A DNA stretch of 47,067 nt from Methylobacterium goesingense (GTDB taxonomy: Bacteria > Pseudomonadota > Alphaproteobacteria > Rhizobiales > Beijerinckiaceae): assembly GCF_022179225.1 (NCBI RefSeq), contig NZ_BPQL01000115.1:1-47067 (forward strand), in the 5' to 3' direction. Below are positions 8,779 through 17,366 of this stretch, one piece after another; position 1 is the stretch's first letter, and each line of letters starts with the position of its first letter. The notes below the pieces were generated by a model that saw nothing but the letters and a program-made list of their open reading frames with translations, was not told the DNA's origin and did not search any database. The position numbers and the translations under genes were made by a program.

Positions 8779-9348
8779 ATGGACACGAACCGCCTACCCG
8801 CCTCCGCCTTCGGAGCGCCTGCCGTCCTGCTTTCCGGACCCGTCGACCACGAGATGTACCGGAATTTCCGGAGCCAGCTCGATGCCGCCGTCGACCGTGA
8901 CCTCGTGGTGGTCGAACTGACGACGCTGGGCGGCGACCCCGAGGTGGCCCGGATGATGGGCGAGGACATCCGCTTCAACACGGATCTCTCCCCGAACCGT
9001 CGCTTCGTCTTTCTCGGCAAGGCCGCGATCTACTCGGCCGGCACCACCTTCATGAGCTTCTTCGCGCGGCCCAACCGCTATCTCACCCGCGGCACGCGCC
9101 TGATGATCCACGAGCGCAAGCTCTCCAAGGAGATCAAGCTCAACGGTCCGCTAACCACCTGCATCGCCTCGGTGAAGGCGGCCCTGCACGAGATCGAGTG
9201 CTCGATCGAGATCCAGAACGAGGGCTTCGCCAACCTCGTCCGCGATTCGCAGGTGAGCCTGGACGAAGTTCTCCGGCGGGCACCGGAGAACTGGTACATC
9301 GAGGCCGATCGCGCACAGGAACTCGGCCTGATCGAAGCCGTGCTCTGA
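8779..9348 (+). CDS. ClpP-like serine protease homologue, Asp missing
   Basis: A 189-residue protein of the ClpP/crotonase fold. The ClpP core is recognisable: FLGKAAIYSAGTTFMSFF places the nucleophile at Ser86, and LMIHERK places the base at His111. Ser-His spacing is 25 residues, exactly as in E. coli ClpP. The C-terminal segment SLDEVLRRAPENWYIEAD aligns with the ClpP region carrying the catalytic Asp, but the aligned residue is Arg167. It is a solitary gene with no clpX or clpA nearby, and lacks the usual long N-terminal axial loop. It may be a self-assembling ClpP-like peptidase with altered triad, or a structural paralogue. It converges on the HNH gene at 9362. Confidence 0.75.
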   Translation: MDTNRLPASAFGAPAVLLSGPVDHEMYRNFRSQLDAAVDRDLVVVELTTLGGDPEVARMMGEDIRFNTDLSPNRRFVFLGKAAIYSAGTTFMSFFARPNRYLTRGTRLMIHERKLSKEIKLNGPLTTCIASVKAALHEIECSIEIQNEGFANLVRDSQVSLDEVLRRAPENWYIEADRAQELGLIEAVL

Positions 9349-9361
9349 GGCGGCCTTCCCC

Positions 9362-10156
9362 TCAGCGGGGGGACAGGTCCGGATGCGGATCGTCCTCGCC
9401 GTGCGCGTCCCCGTGCGGCTCGCCCGGCGTCACCGCCGTGCGGGCGGCCCGCCGGCTCAGGGCGCGCTCGTTCGCCTCCTGACCGCACTTCTCCACGTGG
9501 ACCACGCGGTTGACGACCTGGAGGTTCGGCGCCCCCCAATAGTCGAGGAGGGTCGGCCACGGGGCGTCCCGGTGCTCGCGCCAGACGCGGTAGAGCGGTA
9601 CGCGGTGGTCGACCTCGGCGGTCTTGAACAGACGTTTGCCCGAGGCGGCGCAGCGGTGGCGCTGGCGGGCCTTGAGGGCCTTCACCTGGTCGCTCGGCGC
9701 CACCCAGAACTTCCAGGCGGTGACGCAGGCGGCGTGCCAGCGGGCATTCTTGTTCGGTGCGCCCACGTCCCAGAGATCGCGGTGCCAGCCGAAGCGATAG
9801 ACCGGCTGCCCGCAGATGCAGCAATGCCCCTTGCCCCGAGCGTGCGCGGGCTCTCGGAAGGGCGAGGGCGGCAATCGGAAGGTCGCCGCGAGGCCGGAAT
9901 CCTTGCCCGTGCCCAGCCGCCACGTCCAACCCTCGGGATGCCCCGAGCGTGTGGCGAGGGCGCGGGCGAGGCGGTCGGCGCGCAGGAGATGCGCGCGCCA
10001 GTAGCTCTCGACCGCCAGGCGCGGCGTCGGCGGGATCAACGGGCGCGCCAGCGCGTGCTGGAGCACCGGCGCCGGAAAGCATGCCGGCAGCGCCCGCTCG
10101 AGGCGCGTGCGGGCCGCGACGTTGCGCGTCGCCCGCCATTCGGAGGCGGTGCTCAC
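9362..10156 (-). CDS. HNH endonuclease-like protein with extra zinc motif
   Basis: A 264-residue protein initiated at GTG 10156, overlapping the upstream gene's stop (GTGA). Two metal-site regions are visible. The first, residues about 110-145, has CCICGQPVYRFGWH and WHAACVTAW, a treble-clef-like zinc site. The second, about residues 170-230, has CAASGKRLFKTAEVDHRVPL and LQVVNRVVHVEKCGQ, matching the HNH layout (DH, N, H with flanking cysteines). It is therefore probably a DNA or RNA nuclease, though no partner methylase or phage gene is near. The 10153-10458 gene is translationally coupled to it and is likely its functional partner. Confidence 0.7.
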   Translation of the reverse strand: MSTASEWRATRNVAARTRLERALPACFPAPVLQHALARPLIPPTPRLAVESYWRAHLLRADRLARALATRSGHPEGWTWRLGTGKDSGLAATFRLPPSPFREPAHARGKGHCCICGQPVYRFGWHRDLWDVGAPNKNARWHAACVTAWKFWVAPSDQVKALKARQRHRCAASGKRLFKTAEVDHRVPLYRVWREHRDAPWPTLLDYWGAPNLQVVNRVVHVEKCGQEANERALSRRAARTAVTPGEPHGDAHGEDDPHPDLSPR

Positions 10157-10458
10157 GCCTCGCTGAGAACGTGGTCGTCGGCCGGACGGACGGCCGTCAC
10201 GGCCGCCTGCGGCGGCCGGCCCGCCACGGCGTCGGCGAGCCGGTTCAGGCGCCGGCCGAGATCGACGACCTCGTTCAGCGCGATGGACTTCTCGCCGTTC
10301 TTCACGGCGCGGGTGATGTCGCTCAACTGCAGCTTGGAGATGCGGAGCAACTCGGCGGCCAATTGGTCTCGGGTCATCATGCGGTTCGCGGGGTTCCTGT
10401 CGTCGCGGATTGTCGAGGCGTAAGGCTCATGGGTTACCGAGGCGTTGCGGTTGGCCAT
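10153..10458 (-). CDS. Hypothetical helical protein coupled to HNH gene
   Basis: A 101-residue protein starting ATG at 10458. The central part (MTRDQLAAELLRISKLQLSDITRAVKNGEKSI then LNEVVDLGRRLNRLADAV) is predicted helical and could be an oligomerisation or small helix-turn-helix-like unit. No signal peptide or membrane segment is present. Its last four bases overlap the GTG start of the HNH gene, so the two are made together. No family was recognised. Confidence 0.6.
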   Translation of the reverse strand: MANRNASVTHEPYASTIRDDRNPANRMMTRDQLAAELLRISKLQLSDITRAVKNGEKSIALNEVVDLGRRLNRLADAVAGRPPQAAVTAVRPADDHVLSEA

Positions 10459-10525
10459 CGCCCGCCCGGTCCGGGCGGGGCCGGGATCGCGCCCTGGCCG
10501 AGTCTCGGGCCCTGATGGCGTCCCT

Positions 10526-10891
10526 TCAGCGTTCGAGGACGCCGAACCACGACGCGACGGGATCGATGACCCCGGCTGCCACCGAGGCCGCCCACGCCCT
10601 GGCCCGTTCCGTCAGGCCCCGGCGCCCGCCCCGGCCGCCACTGGACGGCTCCGCGCGCATCGCAGCGGCGACATAGGCGTCCTCGCCCGCCCGGCACTCG
10701 TCGAGGGCGCTGCGCTCGGAAGCGGCCCTGCTCTGGGTCCTGGGCTGGCGCCGGAACGCCTCCCGCACGCAGTCGTGCCATTCCTGCTCCAGGGCGGCGA
10801 GATCGTCCGGCGGAGCCGACGACATCCCGGCCGCCGCGCCCTCGCCGGCGAGTCCGATCGACAGGAAGGCGGTGAGGACAATCATGCGCAT
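10526..10891 (-). CDS. Small exported hypothetical protein
   Basis: A 121-residue protein. The chosen ATG at 10891 begins a signal-peptide-like segment (MRMIVLTAFLSIGLAGEGAAA). The mature region starts with an acidic helix (PDDLAALEQEWHDCVREAF), has two cysteines (Cys in HDC and DEC) that could form a disulfide, and ends with a hydrophobic helix (AWAASVAAGVIDPVASWFG). It lies 83 bases downstream of the formamidase gene on the same strand, so it could be the last gene of that operon or separate. No family was recognised. Confidence 0.6.
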   Translation of the reverse strand: MRMIVLTAFLSIGLAGEGAAAGMSSAPPDDLAALEQEWHDCVREAFRRQPRTQSRAASERSALDECRAGEDAYVAAAMRAEPSSGGRGGRRGLTERARAWAASVAAGVIDPVASWFGVLER

Positions 10892-10974
10892 GGCGCGCTT
10901 ATGGCCGATTCGGCCGTCGTCCGCCAGGAACGTAAGAGCAACATCGCCGAGGCATCGGGGTCGCGCGGACCCGT

Positions 10975-11961
10975 TCAGCGGCCCGGCGTGAGTTCCGCCC
11001 TCGGGCTCTGCGCATCCGGCCCGGACAGGGCGCTCTTCGGCATCAGCATGTGCACGCCCTTGTTGCCGTCCACCGTCTGGGTGATGCGCAGGTTCCCGGC
11101 CAGCGAGCACAGCATGTAGGCCTGGTTGCGGGTGAGGCCGGTGCGTTCGCAGACGAGGCGTACCATCTCGCGCACGGCCTGGCGCATCGCCTCGTCGAGG
11201 CTCTCGTGCAGGCCGATCGACATCAGGTCCGTGGGCGTTTCGGCGAAGGGCCAGGCATGGCCCAAGTCCTTGCGGACAGTGAGGCGAAACGTGCCGGTCA
11301 GGCCGGTCTCCAGGGCGGTGATGCAGACCTCGCCGTCGCCCTGCACGCCGTGGCCGTCGCCGGCGTAGAAGCCGGCGCCCGGATTGTAGACCGGGAGGTA
11401 GAGGGTGGTGCCGACCTTGAGTTCCTTGTTGTCCATGTTGCCGCCGAACCCGCGCGGGACCGGGGTTCCGACCCGCCCCCAGGCGGCGGGCGGTGCCGTG
11501 CCCATGATGCCGAAGAACGGATCGAGGGGCAGCTCCGTGCCCCAGGGCAGCACGGCGACGCCGCGGGCGACGTCGATGTCGGGGTGGATGGTCTCGTAGT
11601 CGGTGAACTCGTCCGGCAGGGTGCCGAGGAGCGGCAGGATCGCCACGAAGCCCCAGTCCATGCGGAATTTCAGATCGAGGATGTCGACCTGGAGCATGTC
11701 GCCGGGCTCGGCGCCGCGCACGTGGACGGGACCTGTGACGAAGTGGGGCCCGGGCCCCTGCGCGAGGGTGTCGAGGGCAAGGCGGTAATCGGCGGGCACG
11801 CGGGCGGGATCGGGGTGGAGCGATTCCCGTCCCCCCGCCGGAAAGGAGTGCAGCGTCACGGTATCGCCGGAGGCGATCGCCAGCACCGGGGGCAGGGCGG
11901 CGTCGAAGTAACCCAGGACCATGTTCTCGGGGGTCGTGGGAATTTCGTGATGCGTCGGCAT
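10975..11961 (-). CDS. fmdA: Formamidase/acetamidase family hydrolase
   Basis: A 328-residue amidohydrolase of the FmdA/AmdA family, which cleaves formamide or acetamide to ammonia and the acid. Family landmarks include VTGPVHVRGAEPGDML near residue 75, GFGGNMDNKELKVGTTLYLP near residue 175, then GDGHGVQGDGEVC near residue 205, the conserved metal-proximal region, and GLTRNQAYMLCSL near the C-terminus. It is shorter than the roughly 400-residue Methylophilus FmdA and closer to the compact acetamidase branch. It is the last gene of the urt-like operon, 13 bases after urtE. The fusion of a urea/amide importer with an amidase rather than urease suggests the imported substrate is formamide or another short amide. 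Confidence 0.88.
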   Translation of the reverse strand: MPTHHEIPTTPENMVLGYFDAALPPVLAIASGDTVTLHSFPAGGRESLHPDPARVPADYRLALDTLAQGPGPHFVTGPVHVRGAEPGDMLQVDILDLKFRMDWGFVAILPLLGTLPDEFTDYETIHPDIDVARGVAVLPWGTELPLDPFFGIMGTAPPAAWGRVGTPVPRGFGGNMDNKELKVGTTLYLPVYNPGAGFYAGDGHGVQGDGEVCITALETGLTGTFRLTVRKDLGHAWPFAETPTDLMSIGLHESLDEAMRQAVREMVRLVCERTGLTRNQAYMLCSLAGNLRITQTVDGNKGVHMLMPKSALSGPDAQSPRAELTPGR

Positions 11962-11974
11962 GCGGGCTCCTGTG

Positions 11975-12694
11975 TCAGACGGCGATGTGCCGGGAAACGG
12001 CGTCGTGGTTCAGGTCCTGGCGCAGGCCCTGCTCGACCACGGCGCCGCGCGAGAGAACGATGAAGGCGTCGGCGAGCCGGATCGCGAAGGCGAGGTACTG
12101 CTCGACCAGGACCACGGTGATGCGGCCCTGGAGCCCGGCGATCACCCCCTCGATGGCCGAGACGATGGAGGGTTGGATGCCCTCCGTCGGCTCGTCGAGG
12201 AGGAGGATGCGCGGCCGGGTCGCCAGGGCCCTGGCGATGGCGAGTTGCTGTTGCTGACCGCCGGAGAGGTTCCCGCCCGGCCGGTGCCAGAGTTCGCGCA
12301 GGGCCGGGAACAGCGCGACGGCCTCGTCGACGGCCCCGCTCCGGTCCAGGCCGTGGGCCCGGGCCGCGACCCGGAGGTTCTCCGCGACGCTGAGGTCGGC
12401 GAAGATCTCCCGGCCCTGGGGCACGATGGCGAGGCCCGCGCGGGCCCGCCGGTCGGAGGGCATCCGCGTGATGTCCGCGCCGTCGAGGGCGACGCTTCCC
12501 CGAGTCGTCGGGATGAGGCCGGTGAGGCAGCGCAGCAGGGTCGTCTTGCCGGCCCCATTGCGGCCGAGCACGGCCAGGCAGGCGCCGGGCGCGACCGCGA
12601 GGTCGATCCCGCGTAGGACCTGGGCGCTGCCGTAATGCTGGTCGAGCCCCGAAACCGCGAGGCCGGCCGGAGGCGGGGGGAGGGGCGTACTCAT
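11975..12694 (-). CDS. urtE: Urea/short-chain amide ABC transporter ATPase UrtE
   Basis: A 239-residue ABC ATPase of the LivF/UrtE type. Walker A is GRNGAGKTT near residue 44, the signature is LSGGQQQQLAIARAL near residue 140, and Walker B is ILLLDEPTEGIQPSIV, where EGIQPSI is typical of UrtE. QGREIFADLSVAENL is the Q-loop region. The ATG at 12694 overlaps the stop of urtD by four bases. It would energise the UrtB-UrtC channel as a heterodimer with UrtD on the cytoplasmic face. Specificity for urea versus short amides cannot be read from this subunit. Confidence 0.92.
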   Translation of the reverse strand: MSTPLPPPPAGLAVSGLDQHYGSAQVLRGIDLAVAPGACLAVLGRNGAGKTTLLRCLTGLIPTTRGSVALDGADITRMPSDRRARAGLAIVPQGREIFADLSVAENLRVAARAHGLDRSGAVDEAVALFPALRELWHRPGGNLSGGQQQQLAIARALATRPRILLLDEPTEGIQPSIVSAIEGVIAGLQGRITVVLVEQYLAFAIRLADAFIVLSRGAVVEQGLRQDLNHDAVSRHIAV

Positions 12695-13401
12695 CGGCCG
12701 AGAAACACCTCGATCACGCGGGCATCGGCCCGCGCCTGCGCCATGCCGCCCTCGAACAGGGTCCGGCCCTCGTGCAGCACCGTGACCCGGTCGGCCACCG
12801 CCTCGACGAAGGCCATGTCGTGTTCGATCACCAGGATGGCCCGGTCGGGCCGGCGCAGCGTCCCGATGATTTCGGCCGTGCGGGCCGTCTCGGCGTCCGA
12901 CAGGCCGGCCACCGGCTCGTCGAGGAGGATCACGCGGGGCTCGGAGGCCAGCACCATGCCGATCTCCAGCCACTGCTTCTCCCCATGGGCCAGAGCGCCG
13001 GCCGGCACGTCGGCCCGCCCTTCGAGACCGGTCTCGGACAGGGCCGCCGCGAGGCGGGCGCTGCGCGTGGCCGCCGGGCATCCGGGCCCGCAGCCGAGAC
13101 TGAGGTTCTCGCGAACGGTCAGGGCCGGGAAGACGCTCGGCTTCTGGAACTTGCGGCGCACCCCGGCCCGGGCGATCTCGGCCTCCGAGCGCTTCGTCAG
13201 GTCGAGGCCATCGCCGAGGTGGATACGCCCGGATTTCGGCCGGGTGATCCCCGTGATCGCATCCAGCAGGGTGGTCTTGCCGGCCCCGTTGGGACCGATC
13301 ACCGCCCGGACCTCGCCTGGATCGACGGCGAGGGAGAGCCCGTCCAGGGCCCGGAAGGCGCCGAATACGACCGTCAGACCGTCGATGACGAGGGCGCTCA
13401 C
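12691..13401 (-). CDS. urtD: Urea/short-chain amide ABC transporter ATPase UrtD
   Basis: A 236-residue ABC ATPase of the LivG/UrtD type, started at GTG 13401 within GTGA shared with the urtC stop. Walker A is GPNGAGKTTLLDAITG near residue 37, the signature region is LAHGEKQWLEIGMVLAS (the UrtD variant of LSGGQ), and Walker B is VILLDEPVAGLSDAE. The FQKPSVFPALTVRENL segment is also characteristic of UrtD. Overlaps at both ends show translational coupling across urtC-urtD-urtE. Confidence 0.92.
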   Translation of the reverse strand: MSALVIDGLTVVFGAFRALDGLSLAVDPGEVRAVIGPNGAGKTTLLDAITGITRPKSGRIHLGDGLDLTKRSEAEIARAGVRRKFQKPSVFPALTVRENLSLGCGPGCPAATRSARLAAALSETGLEGRADVPAGALAHGEKQWLEIGMVLASEPRVILLDEPVAGLSDAETARTAEIIGTLRRPDRAILVIEHDMAFVEAVADRVTVLHEGRTLFEGGMAQARADARVIEVFLGR

Positions 13402-14513
13402 GGACGCGGCCCGCCGCGCCGGAGCCAGGTCGGCTTCAGCCGCAGGGTCGCGAGGTCGAGGAGCCCATTGGGGAGACCGAGGACCACCGCGAGGACGAGG
13501 CCCGAGAGGATGAAGGGCCAGGCCTCGGGCAGCGCCGCACTCAGCCAGAACTTGAGGGCGTTCACCGCCACGGCGCCGATCACCGCGCCGCTGAGGCGGC
13601 CCATGCCGCCGATGGCGACCCAGACCGCGATCTCGATGGACAGATCCGGGCTGAGCACGCGCGGATTGATGATGCCGACCTGGGGCACGTAGAGGATGCC
13701 GGCCAGGGCCGCGATGGCGGCCGAGAGGCACCAGATCCCGAGCTTGAGGCGCGTCGTGCCGTAGCCGAGGGTGCGCAGGCGCGCCTCGTCGTCCCGGCAG
13801 GCCAGCATCCGCCGCCCGAGCGGGCTCGCCACCAGGGCCCGCGCCCCGGCCAGGACGCCGGCCAGGGCGACGAGCGTCGCCACGGCGAGGCCGGTGGCGA
13901 TCCCGGGCGTGCCCATGGGCCAGCCGAACAGGACGTCGAAGCCCGTCATCCCGTTGTTGCCGCCGAGCCCGGTGTCGTTGCGGAACATCAGCAGCATGGC
14001 GACGTAGACCAGCGCCTGGCTGATGATCGAGAAGTAGACCCCGTTCACCCGTGAGCGGAACGAGGCGAGGCCGAACGCGAAGGCGACGGCGACGGCCAGC
14101 CCCAGCGCGAGCGCCAGGGCATAGGGCGCGCTCGTCAGCCCGGTCCAATAGGCGGGCAGGCTCTTCCAGCCCATGAACTGCATCAGGTCCGGCGCTCTGC
14201 CCGTGACCGCGTAGGCATGGGCCAGGAGGTGCATGGCGCAGACGTAGCCGCCGATGGCGAAGAACAGCCCGTGTCCGAGGCTGAGGATGCCGAGATAGCC
14301 CCAGACGAGATCGAGGGAGACGGCCAGGATCGCGAAGGCCGCCAGTTGCCCGATCATGTTAACGAGGTAGGGGGCCGGCTGGAGCAGCACGAGGCCGAGG
14401 GCCGAGGCCAGGATAAGGCCGACGAGGCCCGCGAGCAGCAGGTCGCCCCCGAAGACCGGCCCGATGCGCCGGGCCGCCGGGATGCGAGGCGACAGGTCCA
14501 CGGCGCCGCTCAT
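13398..14513 (-). CDS. urtC: Urea/short-chain amide ABC transporter permease UrtC
   Basis: A 371-residue LivM-type permease with about nine to ten membrane segments. Family landmarks are SLDLVWGYLGILSLGHGLFF near residue 65, VYFSIISQALVYV near residue 158 and IAVWVAIGGMGRLSGAVIGA near residue 295. LGGNNGMTGF is the periplasmic loop typical of UrtC. It starts at ATG 14513, overlapping the urtB stop by four bases, and would pair with UrtB to form the inner-membrane pore. Confidence 0.92.
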   Translation of the reverse strand: MSGAVDLSPRIPAARRIGPVFGGDLLLAGLVGLILASALGLVLLQPAPYLVNMIGQLAAFAILAVSLDLVWGYLGILSLGHGLFFAIGGYVCAMHLLAHAYAVTGRAPDLMQFMGWKSLPAYWTGLTSAPYALALALGLAVAVAFAFGLASFRSRVNGVYFSIISQALVYVAMLLMFRNDTGLGGNNGMTGFDVLFGWPMGTPGIATGLAVATLVALAGVLAGARALVASPLGRRMLACRDDEARLRTLGYGTTRLKLGIWCLSAAIAALAGILYVPQVGIINPRVLSPDLSIEIAVWVAIGGMGRLSGAVIGAVAVNALKFWLSAALPEAWPFILSGLVLAVVLGLPNGLLDLATLRLKPTWLRRGGPRP

Positions 14514-16147
14514 CGCCGCCGCCGCACGGCGAACAGCCCTTCGGGCCGTCGCTGGAGGAACAGGATGATGCCGGCCAGCACGATGACCTTGGCGGCCACG
14601 GCCCCGTAGAGCGGCTCGATGAGGACGTTGGCGCCCCCGATGCCGAGCGCCGCCACCAGGGTCCCCACCACGGTGCCGACGCCGCCGAGCACCACCACCA
14701 TGAAGCTGTCGACGATGAAGTTGGCGCCCATGCCGGGATTCACGCTGTAGATCGGGCAGAGGGCCACGCCGGCGAGGCCGGCCAGCCCCGAACCGAAGCC
14801 GAAGGCGAGGCGGTCGACCCGCCGGGTGCGGATGCCGAGGCAGGCGGCCATGTCGCGGTTCTGGGTCACGGCGCGGATATCGAGCCCGAGCGGCGTCCGC
14901 TTCAGGATGACGAGGGTCAGCACGAGGGTGACGGCCGCGAAGGCGATGGCGAAGAGGCGGTTCCAGGTCACCACGAAGTCGGCGTAGAGCGGCACGCCGC
15001 CGCTGACGTAGGACGGCATCGAGAACTGCAGGTTCTGCGAGCCGACCGCGACCCGCACCCCGTTGATCAGGAACAGGCTCACGGCCCAGGTGGCGAGCAG
15101 GCTCATCAGCGGACGCCGGTAGAGGTGGCGCAGGATCAACGCTTCGATGGCGATGCCGACCCCCGCCGAGGCCAGGAACGCGACGGGAATCGCGACGAGC
15201 AGGTAGCTGTCGAGCCAGGCCGGTGCGAGGCGCCGCAGGGCCTCCTGCACGCCGTAGGTCGCGTAGGCCCCGATCATGATGAACTCGCCCTGGGCGAGGT
15301 TGATGACGCCCATCAGGCCGAAGATGATCGCGAGGCCGGCGGCCGCCATGAACAGGATGCTGGCAAAGCTCAAGCCGTTGTAGAGCACCGCGAGGCCGTC
15401 CCCGATGGACACGGCGCGCTCCACCCGGGCGAGGGCGGCATCGAGGGTGGCGCGGAAGGCGGGATCCGTGCCGTAGGCCGGGTCCGCCTTCAGGGCGGAG
15501 AGCCGCGAGCGGGCCGCCCCCGAGGGCGCCTCCGAGACCGCGCGGATCGCCGCGAGACGGCGGGCCGGATCGGCGGAGGACAGGGCGGCGGATTGCGCGA
15601 CCGCCGCGAGGCTCAGCCTGAGGCCGGGATCCGTCTCGGCGGAAGCCGCGCGCAGGAGGAGCGCTTCCGGCACGGCGGCGATGCGGCGTTCCAGGGTGGC
15701 GAGACCGGTCCGGCGCGCCTCGACGCCCGGCGCGGTCAGCAGGACCGCCGCCCCGGAGGCGGTCTCGACGAGGGCGCGCTGGCGCAGGCCGAGCACCGGC
15801 GAGCGCCCGCCCGCTGCCGGCCGCGCCGCTCCGGTGGCCGCATCGACGCCCTCGGCGGCGCCGGCGCGATCGAGGAGCAGGGCGGTCTCGCCGAGGCAGG
15901 CGAAGCGCCGGTCGAGGAGGGCGCGCAGGGCCGTGCCGGCCCAGGCGACGTCACTGGTCTCCGCCTCCGAGGCGATGCCGAGGAAAGACTCGACGGACCT
16001 CGTCTGCGCCGCGCCGTCCCCGCACAGGGCGGCCGCGAAGGCGCCGCGATCGAGGGGAGCGGCGGTCGCGAGGGCTGGCTGCACGACCAGGCTCGCGATC
16101 CAGACGAGGAGGCCGGCGAGCCCGAACCGTCCCGGGCCCTCAACCAT
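14510..16147 (-). CDS. urtB: Urea/short-chain amide ABC transporter permease UrtB
   Basis: A 545-residue LivH-type permease. ATG 16147 lies eight bases inside the urtA stop region and gives a signal-like segment (FGLAGLLVWIASLVVQPALA). Residues about 35-260 form a periplasmic helical-repeat domain (ALLLRAASAETDPGLRLSLA and similar), a known extension of UrtB proteins absent from ordinary LivH. Residues about 265-545 are the permease core with MGVINLAQGEFIMIGAYATY and ALGLDIRA-like phrases (LGLDIRAVTQNRDMAACLGI). The presence of the long N-terminal domain strongly supports the Urt-type assignment over a branched-chain amino acid system. Confidence 0.92.
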   Translation of the reverse strand: MVEGPGRFGLAGLLVWIASLVVQPALATAAPLDRGAFAAALCGDGAAQTRSVESFLGIASEAETSDVAWAGTALRALLDRRFACLGETALLLDRAGAAEGVDAATGAARPAAGGRSPVLGLRQRALVETASGAAVLLTAPGVEARRTGLATLERRIAAVPEALLLRAASAETDPGLRLSLAAVAQSAALSSADPARRLAAIRAVSEAPSGAARSRLSALKADPAYGTDPAFRATLDAALARVERAVSIGDGLAVLYNGLSFASILFMAAAGLAIIFGLMGVINLAQGEFIMIGAYATYGVQEALRRLAPAWLDSYLLVAIPVAFLASAGVGIAIEALILRHLYRRPLMSLLATWAVSLFLINGVRVAVGSQNLQFSMPSYVSGGVPLYADFVVTWNRLFAIAFAAVTLVLTLVILKRTPLGLDIRAVTQNRDMAACLGIRTRRVDRLAFGFGSGLAGLAGVALCPIYSVNPGMGANFIVDSFMVVVLGGVGTVVGTLVAALGIGGANVLIEPLYGAVAAKVIVLAGIILFLQRRPEGLFAVRRRR

Positions 16148-17366
16148 ACGGGCTGAACGGCACGGGCTTGGGGGCATCGGGGGATTGCCAGAGGATGTCG
16201 AAGCCCTGCTTCTCGTTGACCGAGCCGATGAAGACGCCCCGGGCGACGTAGTTGTTCTCGCTCCCCATGGTCAGCGTGTAGCCGGACGGGTCGGCGAAGC
16301 TGAGACCGGGGAAGGCCTTGCGCACCTCCGGCACGTCGAAGCTGCCCGCCTTGGCGGCGGCGAGCGCCCAGAGCTGGACGCTGTCATAGGCCGAGACCAT
16401 GGGGTCGATGACCGTGTCGGCGCTGAAGGGGACGCCCTTGGCCTTCACGTAGGCCGCCCACTCGGACAGGAACCGCGTGTTGGCCTCGGCCTTGGCCGCC
16501 TGGAGATAGGCCCAGCAATTCAGGTGGCCGACGAGGGGGGCGGTGTCGAGGCCCTCGAGATCGGCCTCCACCATGTCGAGGCCGAGAATCGGCACGTCGG
16601 TGGCGCGGATGCCCTGATTGGCGAATTCGCGCAGGAAATCGGGGATCGAGGAGCCGACCACGGTGAGCACCACGATGGGCTGTCCGCCGGGCTGCGCGGC
16701 GAAGCTGCGGATCTGGTTCACCAGGGTCTGGAAGTTGGAGAAGCCCAGCGGCACGTATTCCTCGCGCCACGCGGTCTCGGGCACGCCCTTGGAGGTCCAG
16801 TAGGCCTTCAGCTGCTTGTTGATGGTGCGTGGCCAGACGTAGTCCGAGCCGATCATGAAGAAGCGCTTGGCGCCGACCCCTTCGGCCCCCATCAGGTAGT
16901 CGACCGCCGGCAGCACCGAGCTCGCCGGGGGCGAGTTCACGTAGACGATGTTCTTCGAGTTCTCGTCGCCCTCGAAGTGGAGCGGATAGAACAGCAGCCC
17001 GTCGTTCTGCTCGACCACCGGCAGCACGGACTTTCGCGAGACGGAGGTCCAGCAGCCGAACAGGGCCGCGACCTTCTCCTGCTGCAGCATCTGCCGGCCT
17101 ATCTGCGCGTAGAGCGGCCAGTCGGAGGCCGGGTCCGAGGTCACCACCTCGATGCGCCGCCCGTTGACCCCGCCCTTCGCGTTGATGCCGTCGGCGGCCA
17201 TGCGCACCACGTGGTTCAGGCGCCCTTCGAGATTGGCCATGGTGCCCGAGGACGAGAACAGGCAGCCGAGCTTGACCGTGTCGGCCGCCCAGGCGGGCCT
17301 GATGAGGGCGGGAGCGGCCAGGGCCGCCGTGGTGCCCAGAAAGTCGCGTCTCGTGAATCCGACCAT
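16140..17366 (-). CDS. urtA: Urea/short-chain amide ABC transporter binding protein UrtA
   Basis: A 408-residue periplasmic binding protein. ATG 17366, preceded by GAGGCGAGA, gives a twin-arginine-type signal (TRRDFLGTTAALAAPALI, cleavage after AWA). The mature protein has the UrtA/AmiC-type phrases LGCLFSSSGTMANLE, FGCWTSVSRKSVLPVVEQ and FYPLHFEGDENSKNIVY. These are typical of the urea/amide-binding branch. It is the first gene of urtABCDE-fmdA, transcribed left from the 17367-17606 intergenic region. FmdD of Methylophilus, which binds short amides and urea, belongs to the same branch; since no urease is seen here and a formamidase is, amide binding is a plausible inference. Confidence 0.92.
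   Translation of the reverse strand: MVGFTRRDFLGTTAALAAPALIRPAWAADTVKLGCLFSSSGTMANLEGRLNHVVRMAADGINAKGGVNGRRIEVVTSDPASDWPLYAQIGRQMLQQEKVAALFGCWTSVSRKSVLPVVEQNDGLLFYPLHFEGDENSKNIVYVNSPPASSVLPAVDYLMGAEGVGAKRFFMIGSDYVWPRTINKQLKAYWTSKGVPETAWREEYVPLGFSNFQTLVNQIRSFAAQPGGQPIVVLTVVGSSIPDFLREFANQGIRATDVPILGLDMVEADLEGLDTAPLVGHLNCWAYLQAAKAEANTRFLSEWAAYVKAKGVPFSADTVIDPMVSAYDSVQLWALAAAKAGSFDVPEVRKAFPGLSFADPSGYTLTMGSENNYVARGVFIGSVNEKQGFDILWQSPDAPKPVPFSPYG

Noticed and set aside
16140..17366. Branched-chain amino acid (liv) identity for the ABC operon
   Set aside because: UrtB carries the long N-terminal periplasmic domain, UrtA has the urea/amide phrases, and an amidase follows; these are urea/amide-type, not Liv.
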